Origin: Gorsachius magnificus
Taxonomy: Eukaryota > Chordata > Aves > Pelecaniformes > Ardeidae
Assembly (NCBI GenBank): GCA_034008185.1
Contig: CM067082.1
Span: 97,397,311-97,461,310, forward strand
DNA length: 64,000 bases
Direction of reading: 5' to 3'
Within the stretch, counting starts at the first letter, position 1, and the number at the start of each line of letters is the position of its first letter. The notes beneath the pieces are model-generated. The model saw only the letters and a list, made by a program, of their open reading frames with translations, ran no database searches and was not told the DNA's origin. The translations under genes were made by a program, and so were the position numbers. Positions 50,458-61,300 of the stretch are shown in pieces.

Positions 50458-51188
50458 GTCTGAATCACACATACCTAAAATTAGATTTCACTGCCAGCAC
50501 GGCACTAATCATGCACTAATTTTAAGTTCATTGAACTTAAAAGGCTCACTCTCTCCAGAGTTGCTTCATATAAGGCATCAGGATAGGACATCATATTAAA
50601 GAAGAGTACACTAGGTGACATTGTTCTATGTTGGAAAAATATGTCCCAATAAGTCTACACTGGCATAAGACAATAAGTGTGATTTTGGCTAGATTTTTTT
50701 TTTTCAGTGTATGTAACAGACCTCAGTAATACAGTTTTAATGACACTCTTGAAATGTGGAAGGGTTTATAGTGTAAATGTCATGGTTTTTTGAAAATGTC
50801 AGGCATCAAAAAGTCACATTCCTTTATTATGAGATGAAAGAATTAGTGGATATACAGTACCTTTTGTATAATTTCATATGATTAGGATTTGACTTTAATT
50901 CTCGAACACAAGAACAGATTTTGTGGGTTAGTTTCAGTATAATCAGACTAGGATTAGGTGTTTTACACACTTTTCAGATCTCCAGCATGGACTAAACTCT
51001 CATGTAAAATACAAGTGATAACTTTTCCTGACCAAATTCAACTCCAAAACTAGGTTAGATTTTGAAACTTAGATTAGAATGAGAGGTGAAATTTATCTCA
51101 GTTGTGTGAGTGAAAGACTGCTTTCTTAAAGCAATCTCCAATATACAGTACAGACTCCCAATTTTCTCCCAATGATAAGGTAAGTACC
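50458..51188. other. Unique AT-rich DNA between the LTR and the long CR1
   Basis: No gene is seen. A 23-bp inverted repeat lies at 50520-50542. The CR1 match begins abruptly at about 51189, and I see no target-site duplication, as is usual for CR1. Confidence 0.65.
50520..50542. repeat. Perfect inverted repeat, 11-bp arms
   Basis: TTTTAAGTTCA and TGAACTTAAAA are exact reverse complements around a single central T. AT-rich, with no known function. Confidence 0.85.
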
Positions 51189-52021
51189 TGCACTAGGTGT
51201 GCACAGATTGATGACTTGCTATGCCAGGTGGCTGAACTTCAGGAAAAGTTGAAAGACTGCGCAGTATTAGAGGAGCTGAGGCAGAGATAGACAGGTGGTT
51301 TCAGAACTATGCTCCTGTGGCAGACTCCACTGAGAAGGAGGCACCTTGGACCCTGGTGACTCACAAAAGCAGGACTCCACATCAGCCTGTACCCTCTACC
51401 ATCTCAACCAGAAACAGATATGAAGCCTTAACAGCTGAGGACACACATGAGCAGGGTCTGCAAAACAGTACCTGTGAAACAGTACCAGCAACACATAGTG
51501 GACACCATAAGAAGAACCAACGAGTCCTCATAATGGGTGACTCTCTGTTGAAAGGTATAGAGGGACCCATCTGCCGACCTGACAGGGAGTCACATGAGGT
51601 ATGTTGCCTTCTGGGAACCAAGGTTCGAGACGTGGCTGAGAGGATGCCACAACTCATCAGGAGAACGAACTACTATCCTCTACTACTATTTCATGTAGGA
51701 ACAAATGATACGGAAAGCAGAAACCTGGGCAAAATCAAAGAAGACTTTTGAGCCCTGGGGGTACAAGTGAAAAACATTGGGACCCAGGTTATCTTTTCTT
51801 CCATCTTACCAGTTTGAGGGAGGGGGGCGGCCAGAAATAGGCTCATAATGTACATTAACTCCTGGCTACGTGGCTGGTGCCGTTGTGAGGGTTTTGGCTT
51901 TTATGAAAATGGGACGTTCTTTGACGACTACAACCTGTTAGAGAGGGATGGGGTCCACCTCTCTAGGCAGGGCAGGGGAATCCTAGGCAGTAGGTTGGCC
52001 AACTTGGTACGCAGGCTTTAA
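51189..52021 (+). pseudogene. CR1 ORF1 remnant (coiled coil + SGNH esterase)
   Basis: CR1 ORF1 encodes an RNA-binding protein with a C-terminal SGNH-hydrolase (esterase) domain. The remnant opens with a heptad-rich helix (DLLCQVAELQEKLKDC, then LEELRQR) in one frame, which ends at a TAG at 51288-51290. Homology continues in another frame from about 51296. The esterase blocks are present: GDSLLKG with the nucleophile serine codon at 51542-51544, HVGTND near 51700, and DGVHLSRQG with Asp and His codons at 51947-51949 and 51956-51958. Two in-frame TGA codons (51749-51751 and 51815-51817) interrupt the domain. The natural stop is TAA at 52019-52021. The catalytic triad survives but the frame is broken at three places, so it is not functional. 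Confidence 0.88.
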
Positions 52022-52030
52022 ACTAAGGAC

Positions 52031-55001
52031 TTGGGGGGAGGGGTGCGCGGTCAGGTCGCAGTCGCATCCGATGGGGGAACAAGTGTGTCTGTTCAGAGCA
52101 GCAATAAATGTGCCGTAGCTGCCTCCCAACTCAAGAACCAGAAGACCAACTGCCCTAAAGGTGGGCTTGGCTGTGGTAGATCATCCTTCATCCCTCCAGA
52201 GAAACCTAGGTTCTCAACTACCTCGCTGAAATGCCTTTACACCAATGCGCACAGCATGGGGAACAAGAAGGAAGAGCTAGAGTTCTGTATGTGGTTGCAG
52301 GGCCATGGTCTCATTGCGATTACAGAGACATGGTGGGACAACACGCATGACTGGAATGCTGCCATCGATGGCTATGTGATTTTCAGGAAAGACAGGCCTA
52401 CGAGGCGAGGCGGTGGAGTCGCTCTTTATGTAAAGGAGCAACTGGAATGTATAGAACTCTACCTGGGAGCGGATGAAGAACAAGTTGAAAGCTTGTGGGT
52501 AAAAATTAAGGGGCAGGCCAGCATGGGTGACACGGTGGTGGGTGTTTACTATAGACTACCCATCAGGACAAGGAAGTAGACGAGGCCTTCTATAGACAGC
52601 TAAATGCAGCCTCGCAAGCGCAGGCCCTGGTTCTCATGGGAGACTTCAACTACCCTGATATCAACTGGAAGGACCACACAGCAAGGTGCGCACAGTCCAG
52701 GAGGTTCCTGCAGAACATAGACGATAACTTTTTGACCCAGGTGGTGGAGGAGACAACAAGAAGTGGAGCACTACTGGACCTTGTGCTGGCAAATAAAAGA
52801 ACGGTTGAGGATGTGAAGGTAGGGCGCAGGCTTGGCTGCAGTGACCACGAGATAGTGGAGTTCTGGATTCTGAGAGGGGGAAGCAGAACAACAAGTAGGA
52901 CTGCCACATTGGACTTCAGGAGAGCTAACTTTGGCCTCTTCAGGGACCTACTTGGAAGAATTCCATGGGCTATGGCTCTTGAAGGTAGGGGAGTCCAAGA
53001 GAGCTGGCTGCTGTTTAAGCAGCTCTTCCTCCATGCCCAGGATCAGTGCATCCCTGTGAGTAGGAAATCAAGTAAACGAGGCAAGAGGCCTGCATGGATG
53101 AACAAGGAGTTTCTAGTGAAACTCAAAGAAAAGAGTAAGCTCCATGGAATGTGGAAAGAGGGTCAGGCCACTTGGGAGGCATACAGGAATGCTGCCAGAG
53201 CATGTAGGGAAGCAACTAGAAAGGCCAAAGTTCACCTGGAACTCAGTTTGGCAAAGGACATCCAGGATAACAAGAAGGGCTTCTTCAAGTATATCAGCAG
53301 CAAACGGAAGACCAGGGGTAATGTGGGACCGCAGCTGAACAAAATGGGTGCCCTGGTGACGGAAGATACAGAGAAGGCGGAGCTACTGAATGCCTTCTTT
53401 GCTTCAGTCTTCACTGCCAAGGCTGACCCTCAGGCTCCCCAGTCCTGGCAGGTAAGCGAGCAAGCTTGGAGAAAAGATGACTTTCCCACTGTCGATGTGG
53501 ATCAGGTTAGGGATCTTTTAATGAAGCTGGACACCCACAAGTCCATGGGCCCCGATGGAATGCACCCGCGAGTGCTGAAGGAACTGGCAGACGACATTGC
53601 TGAGCCACTTTCCATCATCTGTGAAAGGTCGTGGAGAACAGGAGAGGTGCCTGATGACTGGAAGATAGCCAATGTCACTCAAAAATGTCACCCTTCAAAA
53701 AGGGCAAGAAGGAGGACCCAGGGAACTACAGGCCAGTTAGTCTCACATCTGTCCCTGGAAAGGTGATGGAACAACTCATCCTGGGTGTCCTCTCCAAGCA
53801 AGCAGAGGAAAAGAAGATCATCAGGAGTACCCAGCACGGATTCACCAAGGGGAAATCATGCCTGACCAATCTGATAGCCTTTTATGATGGCATGACCGGC
53901 TGGGTAGATGAGGGGAAAGCTGTAGATGTTGTCTACCTTGACTTCAGCAAGGCTTTTGACACTGTCTCCCATAACATCCTCATAGGGAAGCTCAAGAAGT
54001 ATGGGTTGGATGAGTGGACAGTGAGGTGGATTGGGAACTGGCTGAACGACAGGGCTCAGAGGGTTCTGATCAGCGGGGCAGAGTCCAGTTGGAGGTCAGT
54101 AGCTAGTGGAGTTCCCCAGGGCTCAGTACTCGGCCCAGTCTTGTTCGACTTGTTCATCAATGACCTGGACGAGGGGACAGAGTGTACCATCAGCAAGTTC
54201 GCTGATGACACAAAACTGGGAGGAGTGGCTGATACGCCAGAGGGCTGCGCTGCCATTCAGCAGGACCTGGACAGGCTGGAGAGTTGGGCAGAGAGGAACA
54301 TGATGAAATTCAACAAGGGCAAGTGCCGAGTGCTGCACCTGGGGAGGTCGAACCCCATGCTCCAGTACAGACTGGGGGCTGACCTGCTGGAAAGCAGCTC
54401 TGCCGAGAGGGACCTGGGAGTCCTGGTGGACGACAAGCTGACCATGAGCCAGCAGTGTGCCCTTGTTGCCAAGAAGGCCCACGGCATCCTGCGGTGCATT
54501 AAGAGGAGTGTGGCCAGCAGGTTGAGGGAGGTTATCCTCCCCCTCTACTCTGCCCTGGTGAGACCCCACCTGGAGTACTGTGTCCATCTCTGGGCTCCCC
54601 AGTTCATGAAAGATGAGGAACTCCTAGAAAGAGTCCAGAAGAGAGCAACTAGGATGATAAGGGGACTCGAACATCTCCCCTGTGAGGAAAGGCTGAGGGA
54701 GTTGGGCTTGTTCAGCCTGAAGAAGAGAAGACTGAGAGGGGACCTCATTAACACATACAAATATCTTAAGGGCAGAAATTGCGAGGACGGAACCAGTCTC
54801 TTTGCAGTGGTGTCCAGCGACAGTACAAGGGGCAATGGATACAAACTGAAACATAAGAGGTTTCAGTTGAACATGAGGAGGAACTTCTTTACTCTGAGGG
54901 TGACGGAGCACTGGAACAGGCTGCCCAGGGGCGTTGTGGAGTCTCCTTCTCTGGAGATATTCAAAGCCCGCCTGGATGAAGGCCTGTGTAAAATGGTCTA
55001 G
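52031..55001 (+). pseudogene. CR1 ORF2 (APE endonuclease-reverse transcriptase), two frameshifts
   Basis: Homology is clear from about 52205; the true start codon is uncertain. The APE-type endonuclease keeps YTNAHS, ITETWWD, GGGVALYVKE, LMGDFNYPDINW and CSDHE, so all catalytic residues are in place. The frame shifts near 52560-52575, just after VVGVYYR. A linker follows, then the reverse transcriptase: GPDGMHPRVLKEL, a second frame change at 53671-53693, [28 protein letters not shown], block [16 protein letters not shown], block [12 protein letters not shown] and the catalytic FADDTKLGG. The C-terminal part ends [20 protein letters not shown], then [10 protein letters not shown], with TAG at 54999-55001. 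The second shift coincides with a 13-bp-period direct repeat of AATGTCAC (53671-53678 and 53684-53691). Outside the two shifts I see no stop. It is dead as a single protein; the parts still read as two separate long frames (376 and 438 codons). Confidence 0.95.
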
Positions 55002-55086
55002 GAGAACCTGCTTTAGCAGGGGGGTTGGACTAGATGATCTCCTGAGGTCCCTTCCAACCCTTGCAATTCTGTGATTCTGTGACTCT
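55002..55086 (+). repeat. CR1 3' UTR and terminal octamer repeats
   Basis: A compact 3' UTR follows the ORF2 stop: GAGAACCTGCTTTAGCAGG (containing the inverted repeat CCTGCTTTAGCAGG), GGTTGGACTAGATGATCTCC, GGTCCCTTCCAACCC. It ends with ATTCTGTG twice and a partial third unit. This is the part thought to be recognised by the CR1 reverse transcriptase, and it is the only part left in the short copies at 16.9 and 19.9 kb. Confidence 0.93.
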
Positions 55087-58000
55087 ACAGAAGACAGAAA
55101 AGGTCTTAAGACAATTTTTTTGGACACTGAGTAGTTTGTGTTGGAGTAAGAATAAATAATTTTCTTGAAGCTAGGAGCTTCACATTTATTCTGTACATCA
55201 TATAGTTCCATTCTTTCAATGAGAAACATCTCATTTTAAAGCCTGTGAAGACTTTTACTGAGTGGTTTGTAATGAAAGGAACTCAATAATATTGACATGA
55301 ACATACCTTTCCCTACTTCTTGTGGCATATAGGGGTAAAATAAATGAGGAGAGATTCTTTTATGTAAAGTAGGACCTGGTATATAAATAGTTGTATGCAA
55401 CATGTTCTTTTAAAAATATTAGACAAGGCCTTTTCCCTTTTTCCTATATTCTTCTTAGCTTGGGTCTTGCATGTATGTTGAAAAGACGAACAAAATTCAG
55501 ACCTACTTTCAAACATACATTTATATAACAATTTCTATCATCAGTCTCCTAAGCTTTCTGTAGGTTTTCTGGTCAATGAAAGTGAAACTCCTAGTGCTTA
55601 GAGGCCTGAGCTTATTAGTTGAATGACACCTTGCTGCCCTGTTACTGCTTCCCACAAAACACATGGAATCACTTAAGTGTAACCAGAACTTCATAATTTC
55701 CAAACACACCTTGCAGATCATAAATAGTGGCTCTACCATGAAATACTGTATAGCAGTTGCCAAAATGGTCATAAGGAACTTTATGTAAGTGATAGCACGT
55801 TTTTCTTGCAGAAGCTGAACTGAAACAGCATTATTTAAAGCTGGCTTGAAGAATTACTGGGTTTAGCTAACTGCAGGCACATCAAAATAGAAAAAAAGCT
55901 CCTCTCTTGATTTGATTGCTACAGTTTCTATTTGGGATACTTGGTCAGAAGAAACATTTCCTGCCTTCTGTGGGACAGTGACGTATATAAGATTTTGATA
56001 AATGCATAATAGGTTTTATCTCTACTTGCTGACTTACCAAAAAATGAACTTGCACATGATAGTCTGTTTTTCCTTTTTACTGACTGGAGGCAATACCAAG
56101 TTGAGAAGAGTTGTGGCCTAGATCACCAGATGGGGAAGTCATGATAATTAGCTGTCTTGCTGTGCCCAAACCTGATGCAACTGGATTTTTTAATTATCCT
56201 TTCAGATTTATGCAATCTATTTTTCAAAGCCTGAAGTGGAGAAGCAGGTGGACTGTGGGAGTTGTTGATATCTGTTGTCTGGCTCTTTCCAGAATTTTGC
56301 AAGTCTCAGGTTTCCTGTTGACTCAAGTTAATATTTAAACACTATGTCTCTCCCACAAGAATTAGGCTAGTGCATTTTATTATTTGACTGTGTTTTTCTG
56401 GGTAATCCTTTCCAGTTGAAGTCTAACACATTGCACACATTGTAAAGTGGACAAGCAATTGGTTTAACTGAGTTCATGGTGTGTCACATTTTGAAAGCTA
56501 TTCCCACTTTGAACTTTATTCATTGTATTTAAAAGAAAAATGTTACCAGAATGCATTCTAGTTTGTACAAAACATTTGCACATTTTATAGTGCTGCATGC
56601 TTCAATCAGAAATTTTACAGCAGAAACTTTGTGCAGTTTCATGTTAAAAGTGTGAATGCAGTTAACAAAGACAATTTAAATTCACTGGAAAAACTGTAGC
56701 TGCTGGTAAGGCAGTGGTAATTTTCTTTCCAAGGCTATGTGTTCCTTGCATGATATCTTGATTACTTACTTCCAATCACAGGTGAGAAGCAGATTTAGTT
56801 TGAAGAGAATCTCTGTATAAAGCAGGAATCCTTAGATTTGTCACAGAACTTCCGATGTTGTGTTACACTATTTTAAAAAAGAAGTTACTATGGCATATCA
56901 TGTTTACGTAGTGGGAGGTGTAAAGTTTCCCTGTGTTACATAAAAAGAATGTTAACATTGTTTGCACTAAACATCATCATTGTATCTTTTGGCTTAGAAA
57001 GGGGCAGGAGCTGCACTAGATTATGGTTTCCATTTGTGGGCCTTCTTCCACAGGAAGAACCAAGCATGCCAGCAGTAACTTTCATGCCAGAAGATTTAAG
57101 TTCACTGTATCAAAGTCCACATCAATACTGGAAAATTTTTAGCAGTCTGCAGTTTTAAAACACTGGGTTGAATGATCTTTTAAGGTACTTTTCAGGACTA
57201 TGAACACAAATCCTGGTACTGAGTGATCAAACAGAAGAAAGTGAAAGATCTTTCTGCCTACTAAGAAGAATGTTAACATTATAATCCTATCGAACAGAAG
57301 ACACTTATTGAGAAGCCAGATCCACCTTGGCCTTCCTTTTTTGGATCTAATCAAAGGATTTGCAAATTTTGTCTGATAGTTTTACAAGGCTCACACATGA
57401 TTGTCGAGTCATTTATTTTAAGTCTTATTTTTGACAAGAGAGAGGAAAATGTAGGGTATTGGAATCAAACAGTGATTTTAGAAACAAGTGTTTTTTGGAT
57501 TAATCTGCTTTTGTGAAGCAGTTAAGTGGACTCAGGAAGTGTCCATTGCTGCCAAATTCCAGGCAAATCCATGTGTCGTTGAGTAGTCATAAGCCAGAAC
57601 TAGACAAATAACAATTTAAGCTAATTTCCCAGTAACTTAACGAACATGGTAAGAAGTTGGCAAGCCAAAGCCAATTTATATTCACATACCCCTTTCAAGA
57701 AGCAGTAGCTTCTCAGTTGTGATTTTCAGCTTAATCTTAAAGCAAATTTTCCCTGCTATAGAAGTGATAAGATAGCACCTTCTGTTAAACAAAAATGATG
57801 AAGCTATTGTGGGGGAATTGACTAAAGGTTTCTCAAGAATTATAGGAGGCAGTTGGCTTTATAGGGAAAACATGTGCTAAAGATAACCCTTACGCCAAAA
57901 AAGGAAAATGAAAAAAAAAAAAACAAAAACAGGAAGTAGTGTAATGTCAAAGAATTTTCAGGAATTGGAGAAGAAGGAGAAAATCTGGGGAAGATGTGAT

Positions 58001-58969
58001 ACTTGAACGTAGGTACTTTGAAGTTAATGGGTAAAATTTGAATAAGCGGGATAAATAGAATTGCTTAGTAAGACTGTCTGAACATCCTGGGGCTATTTCT
58101 GCTCAGCATTTCTCTTCTTATTCTTGTTATCATCTCTACCATTTTAACAGTGTCTGGGAAAATCCTTGTGGTAACAGTTTTTATGGTTTGTCTGAATAGT
58201 ATTTGAGCTGCCAGTGAAAACCTTTTTCTACACCTTATTTTCCCTCATGTAAAAATAGATGGAGTCTGGCTAATCTTTTATATCACCAGTTCTTATTTGC
58301 TTAACTACAAGCTGGCAGTCACTACCATTGTGTACATGAATGGCCATTGCATGAATGTCTCTTGAATCCCTAAACATGCTATATTTCATTTGCTTGTTTC
58401 AAACACAGCTGGTTATTTAAAAGGTTGCCAGAATAAGCTATTCCAAAGCATGTGTGTTTTGTTTGGAGGAGGTACTAAATACTGGCAAGGATTCAGCCAC
58501 ATATATCAAATATGTGCCAGATCTGCTACTTGAACTAATTCATATTCTGTGAGGTAAACTTAAACTTCTGAAAAAAATTGCATGAAACAATTAATGTCAG
58601 ACATTGCTTAAGTATTTGACAAGATTTCTTTTACAACAATACTAATACAATAATTTAAATATATGTTTTTGTAAGAGATCCAAAATAAAATATTGTCAAG
58701 AGTTTGGTTTTTTTTTTCCTTGGATTTTCTCATGTAGGATTCTGAGATATTATGCTAACATTTTTGAAATTCTACAAAGATCTATGTTTACTCTAGGAGA
58801 CAGATATGAGAGAAATCATTAAGATGTCCTCATGAAATTGTAAATTGTCTTCAGTACTGACTTAGGCAGCTTTTATTTCAAGGATACATAAAACCTACTC
58901 CTTTAGTGATGTGAATAGAGGTAAGTAATCCAGAATTAAATTGTTTCAGCTTAGATTCAACAACAATCT
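55087..58969. other. Unique AT-rich non-coding DNA
   Basis: No gene or transposon is recognised. Open frames are under 85 codons. It holds an interrupted A run near 57911-57930 and poly-T near 58708-58718. Confidence 0.65.
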
Positions 58970-59218
58970 TCACAGCATCCTTCTGGAGTTATCCAACTGT
59001 GAGGTTGGATGTAGGTGGATGGTTTGCTGTGTGAAGAACTGGCTGAAGAGCAGGGGACAAAGGGGCTAGTATGTAGTGAATGGGGCTACATCTGGCTGGT
59101 GGCAAGTCAGTAGCAGTGACCCTCCAGGCTCGATTCTAGAGCCAGTTCTGTTCAATCTTTCTATCAATGATCTGGATGCAGGAGTTGAAAGCACCCTTAG
59201 GAAGTTTGCCAAGGAGCC
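58970..59218 (+). mobile_element. CR1 LINE RT fragment, truncated at both ends
   Basis: CR1 reverse-transcriptase sequence beginning at CACAGCATCCTTCTGGAG (the 'HSILL' position after block A). It continues through TGAAGAACTGGCTGAAGAGC ('KNWLK'), GTGAATGGGGCTACATCTGG ('VNGATSGW'), TCTAGAGCCAGTTCTGTTCA ('LEPVLFN', block B) and ATCAATGATCTGGATGCAGG ('INDLDAG'). It ends at AAGTTTGCCAAGG, where block C should read 'KFADD'. A TAG interrupts the frame after KSRGQRG. The sequence then switches without a break to the GC-rich segment at 59219, so this is either an internal deletion or a chimera. Confidence 0.85.
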
Positions 59219-59990
59219 CTGACAAGCAGTCCTGCTCAATGCTGCATAGGAAGGCAAAAAACCCCTGAGGACCAGTGCCGGTCTGCCCGAGGAAAATTCC
59301 TTCCTGACTCCAGTGCTGGTGATAGGCTATTGCCTGAGCATGTTAGGAAGACCTGCTTCCTTGTCCCACAGGCTGGTCATGCCTCCCAGGAGATGCCCCA
59401 GCCCTATTCTCCCTCAACCTGGTGCCATCTCAGGGGCTTCTAAGAGTAGCCAAAGGCCGCTGGCCTGATAGACTCTGGGGGCAAGAAGCCTTCCTGTGCC
59501 TGGCAGGACACCTGTGGGTGATCCAAATCACTCTGACCCCTTGCAACATCTGTGCATATAATTTCTTATGTCTGCTGCCCCTGGCTCCACAGGGGATGAG
59601 GGTGGCCAGCTCTGCACTGCTCCTCCAGAAGGCCTTCCCTTGGTCTTGCCACTGTTACCCAGTTGAAAAGGCCTGATAGCCTTGGGCACCCTTGAGGGGC
59701 TGCCATCTGTTTGCCAAAGGCTGAAGCAGGATTTCCATCCATCAGATGGGCTTTGAAGATGGCCCTGCCAGGAGCTGGCCTTGCAGTGTAGAACTTCCAG
59801 CAGCCTTGTCCAGTCCCTAGTCTTCCTCCCTCAGCCCCCTCCAAGTAATTCCACTGCCTTCTCAAGGACTTCCTCCCAGATGTCTTCAGGATGCCCCCAG
59901 GCCATCTCTGCCAGTGGGACATGGGATAATGCACACTTTTATCCTTCCCTGGAGCATTGTGACTGCTGCATTGCTGGGTTTTTTGTGTTT
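59219..59990 (+). mobile_element. GC-rich segment, probable 3' part of a retroelement
   Basis: About 770 bp, much richer in GC than its flanks, adjoining the broken CR1. Its first 150 bp contain AGGAAGGCAAAAAACCCC, GAGGAAAATTCCTTCCTGAC and GCCTGAGCATGTTAGGAAGA. These recall, from memory, a motif series in 3' ends of CR1-group elements of turtles, crocodilians and birds. The rest (CCAAAGGCCGCTGGCCTGAT, GTCTTGCCACTGTTACCCAG and so on) I cannot place. Frames of 84 codons (plus) and 153 codons (minus, 59566-60027) show no domain and are by-products of composition. It might be the 3' UTR of the CR1 at 58970, or an unrelated element it landed beside. Confidence 0.4.
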
Positions 59991-60710
59991 GAAACTTATT
60001 TTTGACACAATACATTATTTGAAACATACATTATTGCATCTTATCTAGAAACAAAATCCTTCTTCCAGGCAGATAGCCACCAGGTTTGAGTTTCATAACT
60101 ACTGTTACCCTACATTTTCTCAAGTGCATCTGTTTTCTAAAATCTAAACTCCCAAGAATCTGGAGAGTAATTTTTGAAAAATTGTATTTGTTGTATCTTA
60201 CAAATCCATTGGCTACAGAAAATTATTTGTCCATATTTACAAAGTTTGTTCCACAAGAGGTGCGGTAATATACTGTCCTTAGACTGATGCATATGAGTCA
60301 ATTGGTGGAGGTTTTTAACTGGCTATGTCAGTTGTGTCTTGCTATCATCCTATAAATAGGCTACCATATCTGCTGCTTTGCTTCCAATTCTACAAGTCTT
60401 TGCTTACAATTGAAGATTTGGCCCGTAAGGGATGCCTGTAGCACTCACAATCCTCATTGAATTAAAAATAAAGGGAAGATTAGGAAATGTAGGAAGCAAG
60501 ATTATGTCCCTGATTCCATGGACAGATTCTCCAAGCGCAGGGAAAGAAGACAGGAACAACATAACCAAACTTTGCACTTTCAAGACTTTCTGTGTTGCCT
60601 TTACAAATAGGTAGAGAACTGTCACTGGAGTAAGTGCAAGATTGAAAGAAAATGTGATTCACCACATATACGGGGATGGAGCAGGGGATCCTAGTCAGTT
60701 ATCAAGATGT
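59991..60710. other. Unique AT-rich non-coding DNA
   Basis: No gene is recognised. Sixty- to seventy-codon frames on both strands at 60.40-60.66 kb overlap each other and look like chance. Confidence 0.6.
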
Positions 60711-61076
60711 TGTGGTTTAACCTGACAGGCAGCTAAATGCCACACAGTTGTTCGCTCACTCCCCCCTCCCCTCCTCTTCAGTGGGATGGCAGAGAGAATC
60801 AGAAAAAAAAAAAAGTTAAATTTGTGGGTTGAGATAAAGACAGTTTAATAGGACAGAAAAGGAAGGGATAATAAAATAATAATAATAATAATATAGAAAA
60901 CAAGTGATGTACAGCGCAATTGCTTACCACCTGCTGAACGATGCCCAGTCCAGCCCCAAGCAGTGATCTCTGGCCCCCAGCCAACTCCCCACAGTTTATA
61001 TACTGAGCATGATGTCCTATGGTCTGGAACACCTCTTTGGCCAGCTTGGGTCAGCTGTCTTGGCTGTGCCCCCTCC
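60711..61076 (+). mobile_element. 3'-truncated LTR, same family as 33560-34208
   Basis: Starts TGTGGTTTAACCTGACAGGC, then the CTCACTCCCCCCTCCCC stretch, TGGGTTGAGATAAAGACAG, a short (ATA)n (60868-60895) and AACAAGTGATG. It continues CGATGCCCAGTCCAGCCCC, TATA-like GTTTATATACTG (60994-61005), CATGATGTCCTATGGTCTGG and GGTCAGCTGTCTTGGCTGTG. Homology to the 33.5-kb LTR stops at about 61076, after CCCCCTCC. The last 170-190 bp, including the CA end, are missing. No target-site duplication can be tested. It lies in the same orientation as the other copy, 27 kb away. Confidence 0.82.
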
Positions 61077-61242
61077 TCATGTTATCTTAAACTTTTAGAC
61101 TGTTTGAATTCAAAAGGTACTGCCTAGTCTTTTACGTAAATCTTAGGCGCATTCTAAGATCTGTCCTAATACTAAATTCCATCCCAAGCACCAGCAACCC
61201 ATCTCTCTTCAGTCAGCTAAGGGCTTCAAAACCAGCAAGTTC

Positions 61243-61300
61243 TTACTGCAGTCAGTAGGACTTACATGCAGGCTTAAATGCTATGCTGTTTTCTGGCCTA
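61243..61300 (+). repeat. Possible ancient amniote repeat scrap
   Basis: The words GTCAGTAGGACTTACATGCA and GGCTTAAATGCTATGCTG resemble, from memory, an old repeat widespread in birds and turtles (GTCAGTGGGACTTACATG, then a GCTTAAGTGCTTTGCTG-like stretch). Only about 60 bp, so tentative. Confidence 0.3.

Larger units (their letters stand above)
51189..55086 (+). mobile_element. Near-full-length CR1 LINE (5'-truncated, 3.9 kb)
   Basis: The dominant element of the window and a GC-rich island in AT-rich DNA. In order it has the ORF1 coiled-coil tail and esterase domain, the ORF2 endonuclease, reverse transcriptase and C-terminal region, and a short 3' UTR with two exact ATTCTGTG repeats (55066-55081). 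It lacks the 5' UTR and the start of ORF1; from memory, full-length avian CR1 is about 4.5 kb. Copying is by target-primed reverse transcription: ORF2 nicks DNA and primes on the element's RNA at the terminal repeats. Three frameshifts and two stops make this copy dead, but all catalytic motifs persist, so it is moderately young. Its 3' UTR words match the short copy at 19.9 kb. Confidence 0.95.

Noticed and set aside
54123..55229. Minus-strand frames of 154 and 201 codons
   Set aside because: Antisense shadows of the CR1 ORF2 C-terminal region; the plus strand explains the sequence fully.
59566..60027. 153-codon minus-strand frame
   Set aside because: It lies in the GC-rich retroelement-like segment and shows no domain; GC-rich DNA lacks stops by chance.
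33560..61076. The two same-family LTRs as the ends of one giant provirus
   Set aside because: They are 27 kb apart, differ clearly from each other, one is truncated, and no gag, pol or env sequence lies between them. They are independent insertions.
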